From Lichenostomus cassidix (taxonomy: Eukaryota; Chordata; Aves; Passeriformes; Meliphagidae), in assembly GCA_008360975.2 (NCBI GenBank), contig CM039211.1:3460767-3524766 (forward strand): 64,000 bases of DNA, given 5' to 3'. Every line of letters starts with the position of its first letter. Within the stretch, counting starts at the first letter, position 1. Of this stretch, positions 27,201 to 38,392 are shown piece after piece. The notes under the pieces were generated by a model, which did no database searches, had not been told where the DNA came from, and worked only from the letters and a program-made list of their open reading frames with translations. The translations under genes were made by a program, and so were the position numbers.

Positions 27201-29435
27201 ACTGCAAAGAAAATAAGGAGCTTGTACAATAAAGTACCTATTCCCTGCAGGTAGCGATTTTCTTTGGATTTCAGGAATAATCCTCCTAAGGCTAAGGCAG
27301 ATAAACACTGTTGAGCATAAATGGCCATAGCTGACAAAATAGAGTTAAGTGCTGTGCTTGGTAATTAAACTTTGAAAGGAAATTGCCTTCGAGTTACGAA
27401 GGGAATTTCAAATTTCACTTGTAAGTATTTCACACGAATTTCAAATAACATTTAATGCATCTCAGGCAAGAAGTGCACTGACAGACATGCCTGACATCAG
27501 CTACCATGGCTCCAACATGCCTCCTTTTTAAGCTCCCCTCAGAAACCACTCTTCTGTTTTCTCACATCTCTGCTTTTAAGTAATTATCAGACTATGATTG
27601 CAGCTGTTAAAGATGGTTAATTTCATACACATGTCCTGTAGTTATTGGTGTGTTGGTGAGTTACACATTCACACATCCGTGTGAATTTTCTTTTCCGTTA
27701 TGAGACAGTATAGTTTTTTTTTTTCTTTTTTTAATAATTAAATACAAGAAACTTTTGAAAACATGCACTTTTCTTAGCAGAGGAGAGTCATTTACCTCCA
27801 GCTTGCAGTCAGATACAGCAGTTTACACACCAGAGGACTTTATTCTACTCCTATGAAAATACTTCAGAAACAGCTAAGATCTGAATAGGCTTTTCAATCC
27901 TTGAGTAATGCTTGATGAAAACGCAATGAGGAATGACACTTTTCCAGCATACATGGGTTTCCTGAGTGTGTTCTATATTGTGCCTGCCTATGGTGGTGAC
28001 AAAGAGTTTGTTTTCTTGTGGCTCTGCCTCATGCTTGGCACAACGACAGGAGAGAGCCTGCTTGGTGTGTCTTGTGCAGTTTGGAGTGCTGAAAGCAAAG
28101 CTTTCATTGTTGCCTGAGAAAGAGGAGTGGCATGAGGATCTCAGGCTCTAGCCAAGCGTTGTGGGCTGGTAAAAACCTGTGTGAAGTCATTATGTGGTGC
28201 AGGTCAGTCTTTAATTTCAGCATATCCTGGAAGTTTGGGCCAAGTTTTGCATTTAAGGAGCACCTTAAATGCTAAAATCCCTGAGCCCCACCTGCATGGG
28301 GGTTTGCTTTACCTTTCCAGAGCACAAGCATGTGCTTGTCCATCACACTTCCTCCATGATCAGCTTAAAGCTTCAGTTTAGTTTATATTTGTCTCCATCA
28401 TCAGTGACACCCCACACCTGGGGACTGAGCTGCCTGCATTGTCTCCTGGCTGAGAGTAAAATAAAATACATTGTCTGTTTTATTGCGAGTTGCACTGGTC
28501 ACTTTTTCTTCTCTGCACCTTTAAATTAACGAGGAGTTAAATTATTTGTGACTTTCTGCCCATGAGGTGTAAGGATTTCTCAGCTACTGTTTCAGAGTTT
28601 GTTCTTGGGTACTGCTTGAGGTGAAACGCTGCCAGGTTTCTGAGAAAACCTGAAATGTAAGTAAACATCTGTCCTGTGGCGCTCAAAATTGCCAAAGTGC
28701 AGCTGACCTGCAAAGCAGAAGATCTTCTGGGCAGCAGAGAAACAGTGGCTGCCAGAGTAATTCCTGTGATTGCCTTCTCTTCAGATTCTGCATCAGAACT
28801 GAGGAAAGGAAAATCTCACGTACTTGGTGGGGGGTGTTGAACAGTAGATAGGCTGCCAATTGTTTGTATATAATGAATTTTCATAGTTTTCTCAGTTTGG
28901 GTTGCTCACAATGGCTGAATGCCGTTGTTCCTGTGCCCAGATGGGGTGGCTTCAAAAAACAATGTATGCAGAAATATCTTGATTTTAAAAAATATTACAT
29001 CTACAAGCATGACTGGTGGATAAACTAATGATTAATACCATACATAAAATTATGAACACTGGAGCACTTCGGTTAAAGATATACTTTGTAGCTTGCTGAC
29101 TAAATGTATAAACCCTTAAATATTTTTAATGTTACTGAATGATAACCTGTGCCTGTTTTGATATTTCTGAAGATAATTGCAATAACAATCTGTAGTGCAT
29201 TGGCTAAGTGCTGAACTTTGAAGCAAAAACAACAATATGAACTTTGCAGTAATTACAGATTTTTAAATTTACTTTCAGCAATCATTTCAGTATCTGAACC
29301 TGTGGATTGTTTTTGTTCATTGTGTCCTAAAACCTAAACTCACAAGTCTTCAGCTAGAACAAACTAAAAGAAATTGAAAGCTTAATCTTTTTCATTAATT
29401 TTATAACCAGAATAGTATTTTGCAAACAGTACTTT

Positions 29436-29494
29436 TTAAAAATTTCTACAAAATTTAAGCAAATTTCTACATAATTTCTATAAAATTTAAGCAA
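29436..29494. repeat. Imperfect tandem duplication in AT-rich intron
   Basis: The pattern aatttctaca...aaatttaagcaaa occurs twice in close succession, about 150-200 bp before the discoidin-1 exon acceptor. Probably a simple slippage duplication. Confidence 0.65.
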
Positions 29495-29643
29495 ATGCTG
29501 TGGTCAGGCACTTTAAATTTCTTCTAAATTGTATTTGGCATGACATTTTGGATCTATTTGTATGCTTTTGTAATTACAGCCACTTGGGACTCAGAAGGGT
29601 TGATCATTTCAGTTTAATTAATTTTTTTTCCCCCCATTTGCAG

Positions 29644-29825
29644 GATGCTCTGGCCCACTAGGAATAGAAGGAGGGATTGTGTCAAACCAACAAATTACTG
29701 CATCCTCCACTCACCGAGCTCTTTTTGGACTCCAGAAGTGGTACCCCTACTATGCACGGCTTAATAAGAAGGGTCTTGTGAATGCCTGGACTGCTGCAGA
29801 AAATGACAGATGGCCATGGATTCAG
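29644..29825 (+). CDS. EDIL3: EDIL3 exon: start of discoidin domain 1 (F5/8 type C)
   Basis: This exon encodes the first 60 residues of the first discoidin domain, the lectin-like fold through which EDIL3 and its relative MFGE8 bind phosphatidylserine membranes. The acceptor is ttgcag after a strong pyrimidine tract and the donor is gtaaca at 29826. It enters in phase 1 (the split codon gives Arg) and leaves in phase 0. The peptide opens [10 protein letters not shown], whose Cys should pair with the last domain Cys in the 47401 exon. Hallmarks of the fold follow: [26 protein letters not shown], and WPWIQ at the end. It matches human EDIL3 nearly residue for residue as I recall it. GC at third codon positions is 25 of 60. 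Reading through the donor gives a false extension of 20 residues that should be ignored. Confidence 0.97.
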
Positions 29826-32800
29826 GTAACAGATGGAGCTGAGGAGGAAGAAAATATCCTTGATTCAATTGCCAGTGTCACTTAAGAAACTGATGAAGAC
29901 GAGTGGTTAATGAACAGCTAGATTCTTATTCATTGTCAGAGACACAGCCGAGGCTAAAAGGGACTATTTAGCTGAAAAACAGTGATAATATCGACTTTAC
30001 AAATGCACAAGTTCTTTTTTATTTAAAAAAAAAAAAAGTGTGCATATGTTCCATTGTGGCTCTAAACCATGGAAGCAGATTTATGCAGGCTCCTTTCAGG
30101 GAAGCTGCTTTCCACATATGTTGCATTTATTTGGTGGTTAGGTCCTTAGAAATATATCACAGCAGTGTCTCGTGGCAGAGATCTCTTGACACATGCTGAA
30201 AGTGCTTTAAGTGTGGTTTTGGCAGTGCCAGAGCCTGCTGGAAGAGCTGCTCCTCTTTGCTGAGCTGCTCTGGGCACACAGGTTAAGTATTACTGGAAGT
30301 AACGAGGACTGTTTTAATTAAGGTTGAAACAGCTGTTAGTTCAGCCATACCCATGGGGCTGGAAATACACATTTTCCCACCCCACTCAAGGATGTTATTG
30401 TTAGAGTGATTCAAATGGCAGTGCCCTCACTGTGAACTGGATTTCTCCATGCCCAGCAAATGACTTCAGTAAAAGCCATGAAGCAGTGAGTATGAAGTCC
30501 TGTAGCAGTGCTTAAATGAAGGTAATGACCTTAGTGATTGCTGTAGCTCTTTGCTTGGGTGGTGTTTTCTTTTCATGATGTATGAATTGGGCTAAGCTTT
30601 GGCCATTTCAGCTGTTGGATATAAAGGTTGGTGAGTTCAATACTTATGGGAAAATCCTCTGCACTAAGCAGTGGTCAATATGTGAGGAGGATGCTTCCCT
30701 TCCAGTGAACCCACAGCAGGATTTAGCAAAATGTGGAGTTTGAGCACTTTATCTGGCAAGAACTAAGTTGAACAGTCCATAAAGCCCTCAGCTGTGTCAC
30801 ACACGTTCTTCTTGAAGCTACCTTAGGCATTAATATTGGTTCATATTCAAGTTTTTGCCCTGACTACCATTTGGATTGTTCTGAGAGGCTCCCAAATATC
30901 TGGAGGAAAAGCACACAGGGCCACCTGCTCATTTTTCTTGTGTGGAGGGCAGACACAAAGCACTGCTTGATGAAGTTTTCTGGAACTGGTGCGGTGGGAG
31001 TGCTGGGTTTTGTCAGCTCTGAAAAACGAAAACTGGTGTTTCTGTTTGTTATTTATTGCAGAGTGAAAACACAAAGGGCCTTCAAGGTGTCGTATTTCAG
31101 TTTTCATCCATAAAGATCAGGGGGGTTAGGAAGTCTGTAAAATTTATACATTGAAAAGAACTGGAAAGGATCACTCAGAGGGACCTGAGCAGAATTATTT
31201 CCATGGGACTAGAAGGCTAATGTAACTTTAATGGATAATGAAAAAGTCAGCATTACAGTAGCTTTTGGGCTGTGTTAGACTGTGGGCTTTATTAAATGAG
31301 CTGGAGAAAAAGTTCAAAATCATTTAGCACCAGCCCTCTAGGCATTTCTTTTCTAGGAGATGAACTGGATGGGAATATCCAAAGGTCTGGTGAGCCCACA
31401 TTTGTGTTTGGCACTGTGGAAGCAGCTGTCAGGCTCCCTTGCACTTTGCTCCCTGGGAAGTCTTCCCTTTGCTCTTGGGCCAGGGGAGAAAATGTGTCTA
31501 AAATCTCAGCCCAGGGCATCAGGTCTGAAGAATTTGGGGTTTTTTTTGTTTTTGTTTTGAGTTTTGGATGTAATTCCAATCCCACACAGGTTATTCTGTA
31601 ATTTTGACAACCATGTTGTATAAGGACTTTTGATAAGATGATGTCATACAATTAATGTGTTTTAAGCATTCCCTTCTTTTCCTTCTCATTTTTCTTTTTA
31701 GTCTATCATTTTCACAAAACTTGCCAAATACCTTTTTTTAATCCTTTTTTTTTTTCAGTTCAGAGCAAAATTAAAAATATTCTTTTTAATTCCAGAACAG
31801 AAGTCTTGGGAGGATTTATTTCTTTCCATTTCTCTTTCTTTAAAACACCTGGGACTGGAAAATCTGAATCTTTTTAGAGAGATGACACTTTCAGGAAAAA
31901 AAAGTGCTTTTCAGTGTTCTGCAGAAACTCCTTTTAGATTTGGCAAGGCACAGACATCCACAGACCCACACTTTATGCACAGTAGTTCTTTGCATCAGAG
32001 CAGTTTGTTCTTCAAGCATGAAATAAGCTTTAAGAAGCAAACCCTGTCTGACCCTCTTATGGGTGAAGAGTTTCCTCTGAGAGGAAAAGAGGAAATCCCA
32101 CATCCCATTTTTGTACAGGTTCTGTATTGGCCAGGAGGACACTTCATAAACGTCTGTGTAGGGTCACAAAAATTCAGATTTGGGCTAAATTTCTGGCTGC
32201 CTTCCTTTGGTCTTGTGGGAGGAAAGATGCCAATCCCTCCACTTGGGTTTTCACTCTGGTGTCAGCAGCTCCTTCCCAGACCCTACTGCGAGCCTTTCCT
32301 GGAACCTTTTCCAGGCTGCTCTGGGTGAAGAGGCAGCTGGGCCAGAAGAAGGCACTGAGAAACCGTGTGAATTCTTGGCAGAGATTAAGTGGGGAGTTAC
32401 GAAACCGGAAAATCCATTTTTAGGACTTGTAAATTAACATTTAGCGCAGTGAACCTGGAGCAATCGCCTGTTCCCCTCTTGTAGTTCCTAATGCTAGATA
32501 AATTCTAAAGGAACCTGAGTATAATGGGCAAAGTCCCTCAAAGTATGATTATGTACAAGCCTGTAGCTATTTTTGCCTTGTTCCATCATTATCAATTTTC
32601 TTTGTCATTTAATTCCTTTATTTATATGCAGCCTGGCAAATAAAAGGTTTGAGTGCTCTGCTTATAACTCACTTGTAATGAGCACAGAAGTTTTTTCTTC
32701 TCTAATCTTTCAGGTGTCTGATACACATGAACTAATTAGTATGCAATTTCATTTTCCTGCATTCTCCCAGTGAACTGAAAATTGAAATTGCCATTTTAAA

Positions 32801-33605
32801 TTTACACTCTCAGCATGTAATTAGTAATGGCACTACAATGCTTGTAATTGGCTTGTGATTTAAAGGGTCGGTGACCATGCTTTTGGAAGCAATTTAGAGT
32901 CAGAGTAAGTCATATCTGCCTTTTAAAGTTCTCCTGACCTCTGTTTCTCCTCACAGGTTGGCTGTGATAAAATAGCACCTGTGGAGTGGTTACCACTTTA
33001 TTAGTGATACTAACTTTTATCATTTGCAAATACAATGACAAAAAAAATCCCATATGTCTATTTTTCATTAATTGGTCCTGAGATATAACCAAAATGTTCA
33101 CTTTGCCTGTTCCAGTAATGAGCCTTTTTGTCAGCACCTTTTTTTAAAAAAAACCAGCAGTTTCTCTTTTCCCTTATGTCCTTTTACATTTATGGCTTTA
33201 AAATTTGTTGGTTTGTTCTATTCTGATTTCACTTCATCTCTGCTCATTCTTTGCATCTGTGTTTTCCTATTCACATATTATTTATTCTGTTTAAAGCAGT
33301 ATGAATCGGAATAGATGCAGCCATGGGGAGGATTATTGCTTCTCTTATCCCTCTGCCATATCCAAAACCATGATGGCAGCTAATCTCTAACTCAAACTGC
33401 TGGCAGGACTTTGTGGATGTTACTCCTCTCTGGTGATTTCTTATCTAGGAATCCACGCCTTTGCCCTTACAGTTCTTCTCCTCTCCCAGTTTCATCACTC
33501 CCAGGTTCATCTCCCAGTTTTAATCACCCTCATATTTCTGAATTAATTTTTCCCCCCATCCATGACTTGCCTCCCATTTTTTCCTCAAGATATCATCCTT
33601 TTTTT

Positions 33606-33657
33606 CACAGAATCATAGACTGGTTTGGGTTGGAAGGAACCTGAAAGATGTTCCTAG
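33606..33657 (-). mobile_element. CR1 LINE 3' end
   Basis: The + strand reads cacagaatcatagactgg then tttgggttggaaggaacc. This is the antisense of the CR1 terminus, whose sense strand ends in attctatgattctgtg repeats. Only the last 50 bases or so are recognisable, as is common for 5'-truncated copies. Confidence 0.85.
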
Positions 33658-36635
33658 GTGGTTTTCTGGTTTGGTTTTGGTTTGGATTTTGTTTTTAAGT
33701 GGATTGTAGTCTTCTGGACATGGAAATTGTTTTTACAGTTGGTAACCCACAGCTACCGAAAGCAGAATCAAGCTTACATCTGGAGAATTTTAAGAAAATG
33801 CACTTATTAGGGTTCATCATGCCACTGTGTGGGAGAGGTGTTTGAGCACCTGACCTGCTGCTGGAGACTGTTGTACATAAATGTAAAGTATTAAAACAGA
33901 ATTATAAAACCTCTATTTTGCTATCCCTCATTAAAATAGCGTAAACTGTTTCTCCAGGGGTATTGGTATGGTTACCGACTGGTTTTTGAATAAAATATCC
34001 AAATATTTATTTTATTATAAAAAGGTAGTAGGAGGATTGGAGGATTAATTTACAAAACAGCTGGACTGCTCAGTTTGATTGCAGAATCACAAAATGGGAA
34101 GTGAAGTTGATTCAGGTGGACTAGTTAGCTTTTTTTCTCTGTTTTTTGGGGTTTTTTTTTGCATACAAGAGAATCCCAAATATTTTGTTTGATGTTTCTT
34201 CCTCTATAAAGACTTCATCCCTTTCCATGTATATTTCATGCATTTTTTTTTCTTTCTTGGGGTCAATTTTTTAAAGTCAAATTGTCATTTCAAAATGGAA
34301 AAGCTAGAAGTCTCACTTAGAATATATGAAAAAAGAACTATAATTCTATCATTTTTGAATGTATTCCCTAAGTGACTTTTCTGAAATTATGTTCTAAAGT
34401 TCAGATGAAACACTATAATCAGAAACACAACAGTTTGATGGAAAATGTGCCCAAATTCTAATTGGCAATTTAAATATATATTACTACTCCAAAGTAAAAT
34501 TAATTTGGTTTATTTACCATCTCAGTGTTGTCAATAATGGTTTTTAATTTTGTTTTTTTAACATCTTTGCACAGCTTTAAGAAAATTTCTTTACTATATT
34601 TCTTGAAACTATGAGTAAAAAGCTTCCCTGAAGGGATTGTTAATAAAAAAGATGACCTGTGATGGAAAGGTATCTACCCCAGAAGATTCAGAGCAAAATA
34701 TTTCCCTGATCTCTGTCTTATTTAGAATTAATTTATTTATTTAGTCTTTCTTTCTTTTTCTTTTGGTCATTACTGAGAATGCTTAAAAAAGAAAAGTCTA
34801 AATAAATTGATATATTATTTCTAGTAGGTAGAATTTATATTTTGATTGAGGCTTAATTTGTTTTTTACACAAGTATTTCCACACTTTTGGTTTCAATCCC
34901 ACCTCTGGTGCTCAGCCTCACATTTTTGGGACTTGCAGTGCCGTGGCATAAATAAATGTGTGACTCTGAGTCTCACAAACCTCATCAGAACCACTGTGAC
35001 AAAAAATACTTGTAATAAAAACTTAAAAGTTCCATCCTTCTTACCCCCAAGCAGAAAATCATGAAGTCTTGGGTGGGTTTTTTATAAAAAAAAAAAAAAA
35101 AGAAAAAAAGAAAGGCAAGGAATAAAGATTAACAGCTTCCTCATCAAGAGCATCCAAAGAGCAAGTATGCACCAGGTGATAGCTATTTGCTAATGAAATG
35201 ATAAAACCCAAAATACACAGAGGCTGTGCAGAACATTCACTCAAACATCTGTTGGTGAGAGCTCCAAGCAAACTGCCATCTGTGAAACCATTCGTTTTGT
35301 CAAAGTTCATTTCCTCACTCACGAGCTCTGGTTTCCAGGCTTCCAAAAATACCTGTCACCGCAGCTCAAATGTTTAATATCCCCTAATGTGGCTCTCATC
35401 TCAGTGTCCTGTGGCCAGGTGAGCTTTGTGAAGTACTGAGTCATTGTGTGAGGTGATGTGCACCACATTGGAAGAATTAACCTCCTAAGTTTAATGCTAA
35501 AAAGTTGTTAAGGTTCTGGCTTTTTTTTCCATACTTTGAAATTTGGCTTAATGTCATAGAAGGATTTCCTTGGAGGATATTGATGAGTGGCAGTAAGTGC
35601 CTGAAAGCCCTTGGCTGTGGAGAGCAGAATCCAATAAGGAAAGTGCAGTTGAATTAAAACAATGCCATGTAGGACCTGAACTGCAGGAACTGGAAGGGAT
35701 TGTCTGCTGGCCAAAGTCTGCCATAAATTCACTGACTTCAGTGAACTCAATACCAATGTCTGCTCTCTGCACACCTCCCTCAGCATCTATACATTTAACT
35801 CTCAGGCCAAAAACCTAATTTATTAGAGGTTTTTTTAGTACTCAAAGCAGAGAGGGAAACAAAGGGACTGGGAGCCTATTTCTTAGTGTAATCATCCCTG
35901 CACTCCCTCGTGTCCCATATCTTGGTATCCATTTCATATCACATCTCCTGCTTGCATTCCTCATACACACAAACTCCCACACACACACACATTCAGACAA
36001 CTTTGGATTGAGGTTCTGCAGGCACAAAAGCAGTCAGTTCAGAGTTAGCATCCCCATGGCAACTGAAGCTTGATGCTGTTATGAGCACCATCCATCACGT
36101 GCTCTGCCAACTTTCCTTAATTACTCCTCCTAATGTGGCTGAGGGACTGAAGCAACAGGACCTTTAAGCACTTTATTCCCTGTGTCTGCAACACCATCCA
36201 TTTAAACTATTTTTTTTTGCCACTCTGATATTGAAAGCAATCAAATCTTAGAAGGTGGTGACGCCAAAATGGACAAATGTGTGCTCAGCCTGGTTTGTTG
36301 CATCAATAAGAAGTGAGAGGTGTCCCATCACCTGTGTGGTGGTTTGCAACGGGATGATCCATGGGCATCACAGCCACCTCGTGAGAAGGACAGCATCCAA
36401 ACCTGCCAGATGATGCCACGCTGATGGGATAGTCAAATGAGGCATTTTTACCTTCTAACTCTCACCTGCAAAACTGGCAAAGCAAAGGATCCTCACTCAC
36501 AGCTACTGTCCTGCTAGACTCATAGGAAAGTAATTTCTATACAGCTGAGGCTCAGGAAACGAAGGTCAAGAAAAATTAAATGCCAGTATATTAAGATTTT
36601 TTTTGGTGTGCTTCACAGGCATATATATGTACACC

Positions 36636-36990
36636 CTTGGCCTCCTTGGGCCCAGGACACTGCTGGCTCAGGGACAGCTTGGTGTCCCCCAGGACCCCCC
36701 ACTGACCAGTGAATAGCACTGACCCTTCATCCAATCATTGGACATTGGAGTAAGTTAAATAAATCTTGGCCCAGCACTGAACCCTGGGGACACCACCAGT
36801 CTCTAACTGCCCCTGTGACACAGATTACAGCCCTCTGGAGCTGTCCTTCAGCCATTTCTCAATCCAATTTACCCTCTGGACCTTCTCTTCAGCCAGTTCT
36901 CCACCCAATTTACCTTCTGGAGCTGCTCTTCATCCAGTTCTCCAATTTTCCCTCTGGAACTTCTCTTCACCCAGTTCTCAGTCCGATTAC
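36636..36990 (-). mobile_element. CR1 LINE fragment containing a minisatellite
   Basis: The + strand shows several antisense CR1 landmarks in order: a cactgctggctca...cagcttggtgtcc...caggacccccc block (36658-36703), the 'ggcccagcactgaaccctggggacaccac' region (36769-36797; antisense of the reverse-transcriptase PQGS motif), and the 'ccctctgg...cagccagttctccacccaa' region, here multiplied into the array at 36831-36989. It is diverged, with gaps relative to the consensus as I remember it. Confidence 0.75.
36831..36989. repeat. About 41-bp minisatellite, four copies
   Basis: Units start at 36831, 36872, 36913 and 36950 with lengths 41, 41, 37 and 40. Each opens with ccctctgga or ccttctgga and continues through cttcagccagttctc and a caattta or close variant. 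The unit corresponds to a piece of CR1, so the array probably arose by duplication after the CR1 inserted. Confidence 0.85.
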
Positions 36991-38350
36991 ATCTCACTCC
37001 TCTCAGCGGGGATGTCCCAGAGCAGCTCAGGCTGTTGGAAGCACAGGAAGTCACCAACACCATGATGCTGCCACAGAAAAGAAGGTCTGGAGCAAACTCA
37101 CCCTCCTCGACCTCTCCTGGAAAAGATGGCATGTGTTTGTCATCTCAAAGACCTTCCAATTCCAGCCACACACCAGCTCTGTGAGCTGAAAAATAGGAGT
37201 GTATTTCACTCTTGCACTCTTAGAACCTTCTTCTCCCATGAGTGGTTAAAGATAAAAACTCATTCTGCAAGCCTTGGTTTTCTCAATGAGACTTTTCAAA
37301 GATTGTCTATCACAAAACCAACCAATGTTTAAGGTTTTTAATCTAATATTTCGCCTGGAAATTTTTGTAGAAGGAAAATGTATTTTGAGGGAAAACGTGC
37401 AGATAAATAAGGAAAATCTCACTGAAGGGTAACTTTTAATGTTTCCATACCAATTTTTTTTACTTTTGAGTCCTAATTTTGAAAGATAATAAAAAATATG
37501 TAATGACTGTGCTTGTCATGATTCAACAAATAGCCTATTTTTTATAGTTCAGGAGGTATTCATGATTTTAGCCAACCTTCTGTGTTCTGTAGCTGCATCT
37601 GTGGGCTGAGAAATCCTTTGAGTGGCACAGTCCTTTCATCAATCACAAAGCCATCTGTCCCCAGTGTTTTTCACCAGCTCTTCACTCCACTTGTGTCCAT
37701 CTCAAACCTTGACCTCTCTCCCCACACCGCCAGTCTCTCAGCAACCAACAGATCCTCCTCAAAGATGGGAACACGTGGGATGGATTGTTTCCACACACTC
37801 CTGTTCTGCCTCTTGTCTTTCTCCCACAAATTTTGCCATGTTGTGAGAGCAGTCTAGCAGTTTCCCTAATTATGTGTAGCATTCCCATCTCAGTCAGAAG
37901 TACTAATTACATCTGGAACTTCAGTGTGCTTGATAAACTGCCAGCTGAAAAAGCTCAGCAGTGCCCAGGGCACAAATATCCATATATTTGCAGATATATA
38001 GGGCAAGAAAAAGGGTGGTGTGGGCAAGAATAACAGGGAGCATAAAGCCAGCTGTGGTGGCCAGGTTCATTGGAAAAGGCAGTTTGAAACAGGTAAACAT
38101 TGATTAGGATTAGCTTGACCATGAAAAAAGGGGGTAAACGTACATATTTTAATATAGTTTGTGCACCACTTGATAGCACTACTATCACTTGCTAGGGTTA
38201 TTCTAGTGGAGGGAACAAGTAGCTGTCGTTTCCCACTGTGTTAAAATAAGCTGGGGATGTGCAATGAGATCTCACAGGGCCAGGGAGCTCTGATCTCCTC
38301 AAGAGATCAAGTCCGCAGATTTCAGATCATTAATACTCCTTTAATCAGTA

Positions 38351-38392
38351 CATTGGATGCCTTTTCCAACCTTAATGATTCCATAATTCCAT
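38351..38392 (+). mobile_element. CR1 LINE 3' end
   Basis: The + strand reads ttggatgccttttccaac then cttaatgattccataattcc, the sense form of a CR1-type tail that ends in attctatgattc-like repeats. Only the terminal portion is clear; sequence to about 38200 may belong to it but is too diverged to call. Confidence 0.75.

Larger units (their letters stand above)
5271..29643 (+). other. EDIL3: EDIL3 intron between EGF3 and discoidin-1 exons (24.4 kb, phase 1)
   Basis: The donor is gtaagt and the acceptor is a strong T/C-rich tract ending ttgcag at 29643. No exon-like or RNA gene signal was found inside. Contents that can be named are the poly-C and CCTTT tract (7864-8153), a CpG cluster (13144-13196), a hairpin at 16670-16688, an old CR1 (16925-17660), an A-rich/CCAA/TA tract (19598-19693), an ATT run (20069-20091), a CR1 fragment and A-rich tract (20365-20535), a 20-bp duplication (21088-21125), an A-rich tract (23475-23520), a hairpin (24236-24254) and a duplication at 29436-29494. 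The rest is unannotated AT-rich intron. Confidence 0.9.

Noticed and set aside
31882..32328. 148-codon plus-strand open frame
   Set aside because: No domain, no splice context fitting EDIL3, and no compositional difference from the surrounding intron. Treated as chance.
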